A stretch of DNA of 64,000 nucleotides, taken from NCBI GenBank assembly GCA_015956445.1, contig WIUZ02000001.1, positions 558,001 to 622,000 on the forward strand. Reading direction: 5' to 3'. A program made the translations under genes and the position numbers. Under the pieces are notes generated by a model. That model saw only the letters and a list, made by a program, of their open reading frames with translations, was not told where the DNA came from and did no database searches. Origin of the DNA: Thelephora terrestris (lineage: Eukaryota; Basidiomycota; Agaricomycetes; Thelephorales; Thelephoraceae). Positions 44,861 through 57,300 of the stretch are shown in pieces (position 1 is the stretch's first letter; each line of letters starts with the position of its first letter).

Positions 44861-46000
44861 ACTGATGCCCCATGGGCACAAGATGCTGTTGTACAACCCA
44901 TGGTGCATGGGAATTGGATAGCATTGTACAACCCATGGGGCATGGGAATTGGATAGCATTGTACAACCCATGGGGCATGGAAAATAGATAGTGTTGTACA
45001 ACCCATGCACCATGGAGAATGGATAGTATTGTACAACCCATGGGGCATGGGAATTGGATAGTGTTGTACAACCCATGACCCATGGGGAACAGATAGCGTT
45101 GTACAACCCATGACCCATGGGGAACGGATAGCGTTGTACAATCCATGCCCCATGGGGAACAGATAGGGTTGTACAACCCATGGGGCATGGGAATTGGATA
45201 GTGTTGTACAACCCATGACCCATGGAGAAAGGATAGTGTTGTACAACCCATGGGGCATGGAGAATGGATGGTGTTGTACAACCCATGCCCCATGGGGAAC
45301 AGATAGCGTTGTACAACCCATGACCCATGGGGAACGGATAGCGTTGTACAATCCATGCCCCATGGGGAACAGATAGGGTTGTACAACCCATGGGGCATGG
45401 GAATTGGATAGTGTTGTACAACCCATGACCCATGGGAACTGGATAGTGTTGTACAACCCATGCCCCATGGAGAATGGATAGTGTTGTACAACTCATGCCC
45501 CATGGAGAATGGATAGTGTTGTACAACTCATGCCCCATGGGGAACGGATAGTGTTGTACAACCCATGACCCATGGGGAACAGATAGCATTGTACAACCCA
45601 TGGGGCATGGGAATTGGATAGCGTTGTACAACCCATGCCCCATGGAGAATGGATAGTGTTGTACAACCCATGACCCATGGGAAATGGATAGTGTTGTACA
45701 ACCCATGGGGCATGGGAATTGGATAGTGTTGTACAACCCATGCCCCATGGAGAACGGATAGCGTTGTACCACCCATGACCCATGGGGAACGGATAGTGTT
45801 GTACAACCCATGCCCCATGGGAATCGGATAGCGTTGTACAACCCATGCCCCATGGAGAATGGATAGCGTTGTACAACCCATGGGGCATGGGAATTGGATA
45901 GTGTTGTACAACCCATGCCCCATGGGGAAAGGATAGCATTGTACAACCCATGAGGCATGGGGAAAGGATAGCGTTGTACAACGTTGCATGGCCCATGACC
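44861..46000 (-). repeat. 35-bp minisatellite, right arm of F2 (~33 units)
   Basis: These are the same units as the left arm in reverse orientation. Nearest the core the order of variant units matches the left arm apart from a one-unit difference; further out the two arrays differ. Array length has therefore changed independently in the arms while the core stayed identical. Confidence 0.85.
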
Positions 46001-49000
46001 CATGGAGAATTGTCACGATGTATGGTCCATGACCCATGGAGAAAAGATAGCTGAACCCTGTGCATCCCGAGCCTTGGTACCTAGCTCTTTGATCCTTGGA
46101 GAGCGGAACACAGGCTCGATAGTGTTCTTGAGCGTCTCGTAATATGTCGTTCTCAGCATGCCTTTTGGGTCGTCCCACATCTTCAACAGCTCCTGTTCAT
46201 CCCAACCATTTTCACGTATGATCCTAGCAAATAGTTCGATGGAAAACGGGTGGGAGTCTAATGTTGTGATGAGGACGTCCACTGTAGGTGACCTGGCCAG
46301 GCTGCAGAGGCCGTAGAAAATGTCTTGTCCGCCACCCTCGGTCGGAGTTGGTACTTCGACCCGATGGAAACCGTGAATGTCCGGATACGTCCTGCTGGTG
46401 GTGACAAGACAGAAGTGTTCGTAGCTGCCAAATTCTTCTATCATTGCACCTATCTCCTCAGCCTCAGGAGAAAGTGGGTCAAGGGCATAATCCACACCGT
46501 CAAGCAACAATATGAGTGGAAGGGAGGACTGGAGGTGTGATTTGAGTTGTGCTACATCAGTGTGAATGGTATCAGACAAGCGCTGGATGAAGCCCTCCAT
46601 CGAGTCCTCGAGGCCATCGCAACACATGAAGTAACGGTTGTCACCAAACTTGGCTTTGGTTCGGTCACTGTCCAGGACGCTACGAGCCACAAAAGACTTG
46701 CCGACGCCGATCGGCCCATAAAGGGCAACTGATGCAACTTGATCTGTCAGGTCCAGTATTTCATTCGTGATTTGTGAGAGCCAGTCAGATGATGCTGGTG
46801 GAAGGGCTGGGACGAGACCTCGGTCATCATTGCGGCTGATGAGGATTTTCCAATGAGCGGTTGGCTGCTAGTAGGAAGAGGAACCCTGACCAGTCATGCA
46901 AGATCCCTAATACCTCCGATATTTCGGGACGATATGCGCTTTTGTTGTCCCAGCATCTCTCTACCAATGCCCACAGCTTGGTAGTGAGATCCATGTGTGT
47001 TGGCCGCTCTGGCCGTTCTCCCCTTTTTAGAGCCGACAGTACTGCTGAATCAGGTTCAGGGTAGAATGGAACTTGACCGGTGAAAACCTATGTTGGAGTG
47101 GGGAGTAGGTTGACCAATTGTCTGGTTGGGGCTAGTATCTGCGACCTACCTCAACCATGACCATCGCAAAGGAGAAAACATCAACCTGCGGAGTCGCCCT
47201 GATCTTCACAAGAGTCGTCTCAAGCAGCGTATCACCCCACTCAATACGCGGGTCAGCCCATCGCTTACATTGACGAAACTTGTCTGAGTTGAACTGGAAA
47301 AACAATGAGGGTAAGCCGTATTCCGTGATACACAGGCGGCCAGAGTCATCCACGATGATGTTGGGCTTTCTGGTTATCAGCATAGCTCAATAAGGGCCTC
47401 ATGTGATTGCGCACCCCACCGAGATCTCCATGAGTCACATTACGGGAATGGAGGTAATTGAGGCCATTGGCGATGTCAATCAACTTTTAATGGTGTGAAC
47501 AAAACCCGAGACATGAAGGGAGACACCCACAAGATCAAGCCGGTTTGTATCTGGGTGATTGTTGATATATTCTTTTAGTTCTACGCCAGGTGCCCAGGCC
47601 CAAACAAGATGGATAGGCTCGTTGGCGATGCCAAGGAAAGGGACGATGTTCGGGTGCGTCAAATAATTCCACTTGGAAATATTATAAAATCCGTTCTGTC
47701 GATCGAGTCAATGGGGAAAGCGGGAGAGGCAAGAGCGCTGATCAAGTACTCGCTTGACATATGACCATTTGGATGAGAGGGAGGGGCTGAGTTTCTTGGC
47801 ATAAGCCTTCAAACCGTTTATCGACCCTTTGTAGATGATTTCGTAAGGCCCAATAGGGGTTGGTCCGGCAATGGGGACAAAGGACGAAACATCAAGGATG
47901 TACGATCGCGGTAACCTCTTGAAGATGAAGCATATCTTTTGGAGCACATCCAGGCATTTTCGATATGCAGGATCAACGGGATCGAGAGTATCGAGGGCCT
48001 GTGCAGGTTCAGTATAGATGGGGTACAGTGAAACACACACAAACATTGTCCAGATACTCGATAAGCCACACTGCGTCCTCTTCCCGAAGGCTTTTGCAAA
48101 CATCCCAGTCTTGGAAGTTTTCCCTGGAGAGGAGGCTGGCGAGTTGATCAGGGAAGTTGGGTGAAAACCTTTTGAGGCGGTCTAGCTCTTGTAGAGCATC
48201 GTCGGATGGTTTGAAAACCGGTCGCTGAGCTTTGGGGGAGGGCATGTAGAGCGGGCCTTACTAGCAAGGTGGAAGCGGGTGAGCTGTCCCTGAGGACACT
48301 GGCGGTTTATGTAGCCATCCCTGAGCAACGTGGAAGCCGCACAGTTGCGGCACCTCGATCCGGGATTGGCAAGAAAGGAACAATGCAGAGGGTCTAGATC
48401 CAGGAGCCGTTGGCCACGATGCCTAGGACTATCGCTGATCGAGCGCTGGTGGCTTATTCCGAGACTCCAGGATAAAATAAGTTCCCGACCACTCTTCCAC
48501 GTTTCCAGAACTTCGCCTCACCTCAAATACTACTCCGCTCGTCTGTACGAAAATCATCATTCCTTTGTTCCTCCATTGAATTCACCGCTCGGTACGCCAG
48601 TACAAACGTCGAGTGGCTATCGGCTACGTTTGCCTTTTGTCAACGCGCACCTCATCCGGGCCATTCTGCGCCATCGGGCGAGATCAATTCTGCAAGTTCT
48701 CCTGTCCTCGTTCGTCATTTGGGTACTCTTGAAGTACCCACGTCTGCACATCATTCGCTTGACTGTCCTGATATTGATACACTCCATCTAGTGGTGTGCT
48801 TATTGGGCACACTACAGTGACAAATGATCAGACGGTCTTCTCGGGACGGAGAATAGGGACTGTTCGATCGACCAACAAGCCACACCGTCATCGGTGAGAC
48901 ATTCGCGGAGTCTGAACCGACTCCCGCCAGCACAGCGAGCCTCAAAGGACATCAAATATCATTTGTGCCGAAGAGCTGAAACGTTCAGGCAGATTAGATC

Positions 49001-49559
49001 TGGGGGTACAATTCGTGGTGAACTCGTTCAGTGTTTGTGGACAGTTCAGAAAGCGTCCAGGCCATGCACATGAGGTCGCTCGGTGTCGCACGGAGGCTGA
49101 GCTCTGACGAAGGTGTCTTTTCGCCGACAAATGGGCGAAGTTGGAAAATTTGCCACAATTCGACTCACAATGTCTCCACATATATCGCTCGATTGTTCGG
49201 ATCCAAACCAAATATTATTACCGGAATGTGTTGGAATATGTTCGCCATGACGCGCAAACCTTGGTTGGCCATGGGGAGGAAGTAGGAAATAGGCGGGATC
49301 GTCGATGTCATTACATAGAGTCGCCGCGTTGGCCCACGCGTCGGAGCTAAACGAACGGAGTAGGGGAATGGGGGGTCACATAGTGACCGTGATAGGGAAG
49401 GACTGCACAACAGAACGGGTGAGATAGTGGTTGGTTTGCGATGAGAAGGGGGGAATCGACAACCGGAATACGGCACGAGTCTTACCCCGAATGTCGCGGC
49501 CGCAACGTGTCGTGGATTCCTTTCTTAAGTCTGTCACTCGACCAGGTTCTCGCATAGGA

Positions 49560-51370
49560 GGTCGATGTGGCGTCTGTGGATATCGAAGGTAAGTAGGTTC
49601 CAGTGGACGGGTCCAGAAGTTGATTGCTGGTGTTCGTCTTGCCCTGCAGGGAACGTCCTTCAGCTAAATTGACAGGAAACTGGCCATGGTTATTTCACGC
49701 AAGAAGCCCTGCTCACTCGTCCTAATTCAGTTCGAGGGACAAACAGCAAGCGCTTGAGGAGACGCACAGGAGCAAGTCCGTAGGGCTGTCCTCTTCCGCA
49801 TTCCCTCATCGATCCTTCTCGTTAGAATGAGTTCGCTCCTCATCTGGGTTACCCATTTTACTCTGCCCCGCTGCTTTGGCTTCAATCACCGCTCTTCGTT
49901 TTTACTGCTTTCGACTTTCTAACTGATTCCGTCTTGTTGATCCGATGGAGCGCCAGTGACATCATGTCCTCGGACTGAGAAGGCGATAGTTCTTGGGGCG
50001 AGTGTTGATAACGTCCTGGTTTCCAGCGGCGAAAACAACGTCGAAGTTGAGGAGTTTAGATTAGATAGAAGCAAGAAATTAGTATGGTCAACGACCGATA
50101 TTTGCCATCAGGTCACGGCACTGTGAGCGGCGTTTGAAACACCACCTCCAAGGCTTAACAGGGCAACGGTAGCGGTTCCAGCCCGTTGGAAATCGATTGC
50201 GACGAAGTCGGGACCATAGAATGTCGAAGGTTTGGCCGCTATCCTCGTCGCCGAGATCATTCAACGCGACGACGTTGGGGCCCTTGAAGCCACAATTGTA
50301 GAAGCCTTAGATGATTGACATCTAGATGATCGAGTTTTCCTTGGAAAACTCACAAGATGGCCCAAACGCGACGAAACATTGGAATCCACATTTGCACCTG
50401 CGATGGTATACACTGCGTGGCCGGCTCCAGATACCCTGTCGAACATGTGGGTGAGGTCCCCGTCGTCCCGACTGGCTAGCTTCATTTGGGACGAGGTTCG
50501 GCTCAAGCCCCTCGGTGTATAGGCCCTGATTGGGTTTCGCGGCTAGCAATTGTCAGATCGGTCGAGACACAATATCAAAGGAGGACAGACTGGGCAACGG
50601 AACAACACCACCCACTCGATAGCCTCAACACGCAGATCACCTCGGTGTTTCCGGGTCATCGACCGACAGCTCTCCTGCAAACTTGCTCATTGTTTCCAAC
50701 CGAGGGTGACGAACGACGCAGGCGGCATGGCGCTTGAGTAGACTCGATGTTGATGGTGTCCGAAGTTGTTTGAGGGTAAGTTGTATGTCCCGGGTAGAAG
50801 GGGTTGTACTTTGAATATTCGCATTGAAGGAAAGGCGGTGCCAGCAGAGATGGTGCAAAGGGTTAGGGCGATGACCTTGGGACAGCACGTTGTCAAAGAG
50901 TTGGCAACTGACGACTACCAGGGGGGAAAGAACACAGGGAGCTGGACGTCAATAGGGACCCGCGTGGGGAATGCTTGCGCGAACCCGTGCTCGGTATTTT
51001 CCTAGACCTATGCGTGGGACTCCCTGACGAACTCCCAACGGTCATAGTCTACCGAGTGTTCGCAGCAGGTCCAGCTTCAGAGCCGGGATGGTAGCATCCA
51101 AGTGAGCGGTACGGTAGATGTGATTTTAGGAGTTTTGCGATTTCGGCGATGGTGAAAGAACAGGAAGATGCATGCGGCGGAGAAGCCAAAGTAATGGTGC
51201 AGGTGGTTGTGATGGCGCGTTGGAGCGAGCAGCTCATCCCGTTTTGGAAACACTCGGTTCTCGACTCCCGCCAGAAGTTGACAACGTCGTCCGATTTCTA
51301 GACTGCTTTCGCCCACGACATGCCCAAACTCACAATGCCCAGGAGAACTCCCCGCGCCTATTCCAAAGTT
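49560..51370 (-). pseudogene. Peptidase S8-like gene, decayed, copy 2 (unit 3)
   Basis: The minus strand keeps GDLTHMFDRVSGAGHAVYTIAGANVD (split across about 50460-50390), corresponding to the S8 region around the catalytic Asp (family form VYxIDTGV). Here the Asp is replaced. The signal-like exon GVLLGIVSLGMSWAKAV lies at about 51350-51300. The SLGGG block near 50140 is damaged. This copy is dead. Confidence 0.5.
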
Positions 51371-54300
51371 AACCTGGCCCGTTTCACTCACGTATACCGA
51401 GACTGATGAGGAATTTGTACGCGCCCGCGGTTTGGCCGATGGCTCTGTATTTACCAGTTTACCATCTAGCCCGAATCTCGCTTCGGATAGCCCCCTTCCT
51501 CTCGATCCTTTTCGTTCCCCCAACCCATTCGCTATCTTCTCCTCGTTCTGGGCGCAGCGATCCACTCCCTTGTTATTGTGAGATCGATGACAACCTTTCT
51601 CAACCTCCAAGGCACCGACACCGTCAGACTCCCCGTTTCAGATCATCAGTCAAGTAGAAAAAGATTTCACCTTGCATGGGCTTCTCGGAACGGTGCCAAA
51701 TCGGGTTCGCTGTCTATGTTTGCTGACGACCAAAAACCTTTTGAATGCCAGAGCAACATCTGTCTAGAAGGGGGTCCTGTTCGGGACGACACGGTACTGA
51801 AAGAAGGCAGTTGGTGCACGAATCGACGCTCCTCGTAGAGTGATTCGACCCACTACGAGAAGCACAACCGTACCGAGGCTCACTTCTGTCTCGTCACCAC
51901 CCAACCCACATCCTCTCTCTCCGAAGGTCTCCCGGCAATAGGCACTTCGAACGACCCATGGCTCAGAATTCGCCGCGGCCTCTTCAAGCATTCTACAGTG
52001 AGGGGGCGTTGGCTCCCTTGGTCGGCGTCTGAACTTCAATCCAAGGCCCTCAGAAAGGCGTGGTTCCGCGAGTTGTCAAGCTTGATGCCGCATTGTTGAC
52101 AAGACCGACCATTCCAGACGCTGTTGATTCTGTTCGCCTGGACGACGCTCTGATCAAGGGTAGGATCCTTGTTGTGCGTGGAAGGCTTTGATGCTCTGCG
52201 CTTCTCCTGTCCTCACCCTTCCCCACGACTATCCCCCTGGCCTACTTCTGTCTACGTTCGGACTCCTCAGATATACATACATATACACCTTTGCAAAGCC
52301 TCTCCTCTCTCTCCGGACAATAGAACCTCCCGGGTCCATTTTCACGAAACCTATACGACAGACCATCCGAAGAAGCAAAAAGAACTTGCATGATCTCCCT
52401 CGTTCCGCCCCTAGCCCATTCTTATCATCCAGCGCATCTTTTAGCCTCCCTCTTGGTTCGTACGCGTACCGCACCTGTTGTTACTTAGGGTCTATTCGTA
52501 GCTAAAGAGGAAATTATGGCGGTTTCACCGTCTAATAAGCACCCATCTTTGGTGATCCTAGCACGTCGACGTGAATCGAAGGCTCTATCGAACATGGTGA
52601 GGATTCTACACGACCTAGAAAATTGTTCTTGCGATTTCATGTGATCCTTCCGCTTCTCAAACCGTAATGTGATCTTACCAACGCTGAGGTGGGTGCATAG
52701 GTCAACGGCACAGCACCACTCGAGACTACTCAAAGTGTGCTCACGCAGTTTCTCAGGAGGGAAGAAATGGTAATTACAAAGCAAGCATCAGGTCTACAAG
52801 TCGATTTGCGTCGGCCAAAAAGAGTGCGGGTGCGCTGGGGTGAAGCGAGGGAGAGATTGTTAAGTAGAGCAGATACAGTCGACATTACTCCAATCCGATG
52901 TATCGTCACTAGTCCATATCGTACGCTACCGGCGCGGGCTGGATCTGTTGCCGAGGGACGATAAGCGGTATAGTTGCTACATATTCTTGTGTGGCGACGG
53001 GCGACGAATTCGTAGGATCTTCCTGTGCGACGCTAGGCGGGATCTCTGGGGATTCTTGTTGTGCGCCGGTAGCCGGGATGTTCGCAGGACTTTCCCGCAG
53101 GCCTGGGGGCGGGGTACCTGCAGGAGCTTGTTCGATGTCGATCAGTATGGCAGTGGGTGCTTTCCGCCGGCTAAAAAAAGCGATGAGCCCTATCGTGGAA
53201 TCGGAGGGATTAGTTATAATGGATGAGCAATCCGGGGTATGGTGTTTACTTTTCTTCACCATTTGCGGCAGTCTTCTGATCCATTTCCTTTTTCGGGGAG
53301 CTTCGGGCCTGCAAACTTCCTCGTCTATCATATAATCTGGTAGTCGTCCTCCACCGTAAGGCGACACTTTAAAAATATTCAAACGACAACCGCGAAATAG
53401 ATCTAATAAGGGGACGTACCCCCCACTGAAGGCAAAATTGCCGGGTTGTCGATCATAGACTCCAGGAAGTAGAACTGGAGTGGAGAAAGCATCTTCAGAA
53501 CTCCGTTTCGGCGATAGACAAGGGAGAATCTGCAGAGTACGTCAACCACCTCCCTTACCCGTCCTGTTCCGCAAAAAATTCCCTCCAATTGTTCTTCTTC
53601 AACCCCAGATTGGAAGGATGCAATTGCCTCGAGCACGTCCCGAGCCACAGTACCTAGCTCTTTCATCCTTGGAGAGCGGAACACCGGCTCGATAGTGCTC
53701 TTGAGCGCCTCATAATATGTCGTTCTCAGCATGCCTTTTGGGTCGTCCCACATCTTCAACAGTGTTTGTTCATCCCAGCTATTTTCGCGTATGGTCCTAG
53801 CGAGTAGTTCAATGGAAAACAGGTGAAAGTCCAGTTTTGTGATGAGGGTGTCCATTTTAGGTGTCCTGGCCAAGTTACAGAGGCTGTAGAAAATGTCTCG
53901 TGCCCCACTCTCGGTCGGAGTTGGTACTTTGACCCGATGGAAACCGTGAATGTCCGGATACATCCTGCTGGTAGTGACCAGGCAGACATTTTCATAGCTA
54001 CCAAATTCTTCTATCATTGCATGAATTTCCTCAGCTTCAGGGCCCAGTGGGTCGAGGAGGGAATCCACACTGTCAAGCAATAATAGGAGTGGAGACAGGG
54101 ACTGGAGGTGTGACTTGAATTGTGTTTCATCAGCGTGGGTGGCGCCAGATAGGCGCTGGATGAAACCTTCCAGCGAGTTCTCGATGACATTGCAGCACAT
54201 GAAGTAACGGTTTTCACCAAACTTGGCTTTGGTTCGGTCATTTTCCAGGACGTTATGGGCCACGAAGGACTTCCCAACACCAACCGGCCCAAAAAGGGCA

Positions 54301-57300
54301 ACTGATGCAACTTGATCTGTCAGGTCCAGTATTTCGTTCGCAATTTGTGAGAACCACTGGTCAGATGATGCTGGTGGAAGGACTGGGACGGGAACTCGGG
54401 CATCGTTGCGGCTGATGAGGATTTTCCAATGAGCGGTTGGCTGCCAGGAAGGGGAACACTGACCAGTCACGCAAGATCTCTAATACCTCCAACATTTTGG
54501 GGCGATTTTCCTCATTTTTGTCCCAGCATCTCTCTACCAATGCCCACAGCTTGGCAGTGAGATCCACATGTGTTGGCCGCTCCGGCCGTTCCCCCCTTTC
54601 CAGAGCTGACAGTGCCACAGAATCAGGCTCAGGGAAGAATGGAGCTTGACCGGTAAAAGCCTATGATAGGGCGGGGAGTAGGATTACCAACTGTCTGGTT
54701 GGGGCTAGTATGTGCGAACTACCTCAATCGTGACCATTGCAAAGGAGAAAACATCACCTTTCCTCCAAGACGGCCACCATGTGAGACAGGGCTCACCCCA
54801 TCGCCTACAGGGATTGGACCCAGTTAATATTCCCGGTCCAAACACTTCGGCCAAGCCGTATTCAGTGATGCACGGGCGACCAGAGTCATCCACAATGATG
54901 TTTGGCTGTCTGGTATCAGCATGGTTGCAGTGTGGGCCTCATGTGATTGCGCACCCCACCAAGATCTCCATGACTCACATCATGGGAATGGAGGTAATTA
55001 AGGCCATCGGCAATGTCAATTAACTTTTGATGGTGTGAGAAAAACCCGAGACATGAGAAGGGAGACACCCACAAGATCAAGCCGGTTTGTATCTGGGTGA
55101 TTGTTGATATATTCACTTAGATCTACGCCAGGTGCCTGGGCCCAAACAACATGGATGGGCTCGTTGGTGATGCCAAGGAAAGGGACGATGTTTGGGTGCG
55201 TCAACCGTTTCCACTTGACAATCTGACCAAAACTGTGCTGTCGATCAAGTCAATGGGGAAAGCGGGAGAGACAAGAGCACTGATCAAGTACCTGCTTAAC
55301 CCACGACCATCCTGATGAGTAGGAGGGGTTGAGTTCTTTGGCGCAAGCCTTTGAACCATTTATTGACCCCCCGTAGATGAATTCATAAGGCCTAATAGCG
55401 GTTGGACCGGCAATGGGGACAAAGGAGGAAACATCGAGGATATACGATTGCGGTAACCTCTGCACGTTGAGGCATATCTCTTGGAGCACATCCAGGCATT
55501 TTCGATATGCAGGATCAACGGGATCGAAAGTATCGAGGGTCTGTGCAGGTTCAGTATAGAGGCGACACAGTGAAACGCACACAAACATTGTCCAGATACT
55601 CGATAAGCCACACTGCGTCCTCGCCCCAAAGGCTTTTGCAAACATCCCGACTTTCGAAGTCTCTCCTGGAGAGTAGGCGGGCGAGTTGATCAGGGAAGTT
55701 GGGTGAAGACCTTTCGAGGCGGTCTAGTTCTTGTAGAACTTCGTGGGATGGTTTGTAGACCGGTCGCTGAGCTTTGGGGGAGGACATGTGAAACGAGCCT
55801 TGCTAGCAAGGTGGAAGCGGGTGGCCTGTTCCTGGGGACACTGGCGGTTTATGTAGCCATCCCTGAGCAACGTGGAAGCCACGCGGTTGCGGCTCCTCGA
55901 TCCGGGATTAAGAGAGGAGCCATGTCTAGATCCAGGAGCCGTTGGCCATAATGTCTAGGGCTGTTGCTGAGGGCTGGTGGCATATTCAAGGACTCCAGGA
56001 TAAGGTAGGGGTGTCCACGTTGGCTTTGCATAAGTAAGACGGGAGATCTCTACTACAGTCGAACACTTCCCGCGAATTTTCCGATTTTGTTCCCGACCAA
56101 TCTGCCACGTTTTCAGAACTTCGTAGTCCCCTCAAGCAGACCACGTACTAATACTGACGATCGCCGCTGAGGGATGTAGCGTTATAAGAACTTCGCGTCA
56201 CTTTGAATGCAATTCCGCTCGTCTGTACGAAAATCATCATGCCTTTGCTCCTCTTCCATTGAATTCGCCGTCCGGTACACCAGTACAAATGTCGAGTGGC
56301 TATCGGCTACGTTTGCCTTTTGTCAACGCGCACCTCATCCGGGCCATTCTCTGCCATCGGGCAATATCAATTCTGCAATCTCTCCTCACGCCGGTGCGTT
56401 ATGCCATTACCCTGTCCTCGTTCGTCATTTGGGTACTCTTTAAGTACCCACGTCTGTGCGTTATTCGCTTAACTGTCCTGCTATTGATATACTCTATCTC
56501 CTGGGGTGCGTACTGGCTACCTACAGTAACGAACGTTCAAACGGGCTGCTCCGTCCCAGACTTCTTGGAACGGAGAATAGGGACTGTTCGATCGACCCAC
56601 AAGCCACACCGTCGTCGGCGAGACGACGCTCCGCATTCGCGGAGTCCGAACCGACTCCCGTAAGCACAGCGAACCTCAAAGGACCTCAAAGATCATTTGC
56701 GCGAAGAGTTGACGAATGGCGCGACGTCCGAGCGGGTTAGATCTGGGGGTACGATTCGCGGTGAACTCGTTCGGTGTTTGTGGGCAGTTCAGGAAGCGTC
56801 CATGCCATGCAAATGTGGTCGCCTGGTGTCGCAGGGAGGCTGAGCTCTGACGGAGGTGTCTTTTCGCCGGAAAATGGGCGAAGTTTGAGATTGCCACAAT
56901 TCTCACAACCTCTCCCGCGTATATCGCTCGATTTTTCGGGTCCCAAATCAAAATTTATTATTACCGGAATGTGTTGGAATATCTTGGTTGGCCATGGGGA
57001 GGAAGTAGGAAATGGGCGTGATCGTCAATGTCGTTACATAGAGTCGTCGCATTGGCCCACGCGTCGGAGCTAAACGAAAGAGTGGGGGAATGAGAGGTCA
57101 CATAATGCTCATGATGATGAGGGACTGCACAACAGAACGAGTGAGATGGTGGTTGGTTTGCAATGAGAAGGGGGGAACTGACGATCGGAATACGGCACAA
57201 ATCTTTCCCCGAATGTCGCGGCCGTAACTTTTCGTCGATTCCTTCCTTAGGACCGTCACTTGACCAAATTTCTGGTAGGAGGTCGACATGGCGTCTGTGG

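Larger units (their letters stand above)
41431..46055. mobile_element. Fold-back element F2 with minisatellite arms (~4.6 kb)
   Basis: The inverted termini begin TTCAGCTATCTTTTCTCCAT. The flanks carry an imperfect duplication of about 11 bp (CATCCCGGAGCC at 41417-41428, CATCCCGAGCC at 46063-46073) made from the NB-ARC gene. From outside in, each arm has a 35-bp minisatellite (about 2.0 kb left, 1.1 kb right), a core of about 540 bp that looks identical in both arms, including TAACC/TTAGG-type words, and a spacer of about 120 bp around 44150-44270. It has no transposase. Satellite-armed fold-back elements with 9-11 bp duplications recall Drosophila FB elements and MULE-type transposons; that relation is inference. 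Confidence 0.7.
40482..48245 (-). pseudogene. Kinase/NB-ARC gene, copy 2, split by a fold-back element
   Basis: The start is at 48245 (MPSPKAQRPVFKPSDDALQE). The kinase part keeps AYAKKL, LTHPNIVPFLGI, VTHGDLGG and ITEYGL. The NB-ARC part has GPIGVGKSFVARSVL, LILLLDGVDYALDP, CLVTTSR and HPFSIELFA. The coding match stops after ELGTKARD at about 46060 and resumes with VLEAIAAYQSG at about 41415, on the other side of the fold-back element. The tail (40865-40482) has about five DSPDIPPSAAQED-type repeats, more than the other copies. The insertion must cut the protein in the helical/winged-helix region after the NB core unless the element is removed. Host-gene copy, probably not functional as a full-length NLR. 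Confidence 0.65.
38765..51265. repeat. Tandem array unit 3 (long, ~7.9 kb plus a 4.6-kb fold-back insert)
   Basis: The unit has the same order as unit 1: the 1.1-kb segment (38875-40030), the kinase/NB-ARC gene (40482-48245), the TCGCGGAGTC block (48520-49370) and a decayed S8 gene (49560-51370). The extra length comes entirely from the fold-back element at 41431-46055. It is the most diverged of the long units in its NB-ARC tail. Confidence 0.6.
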
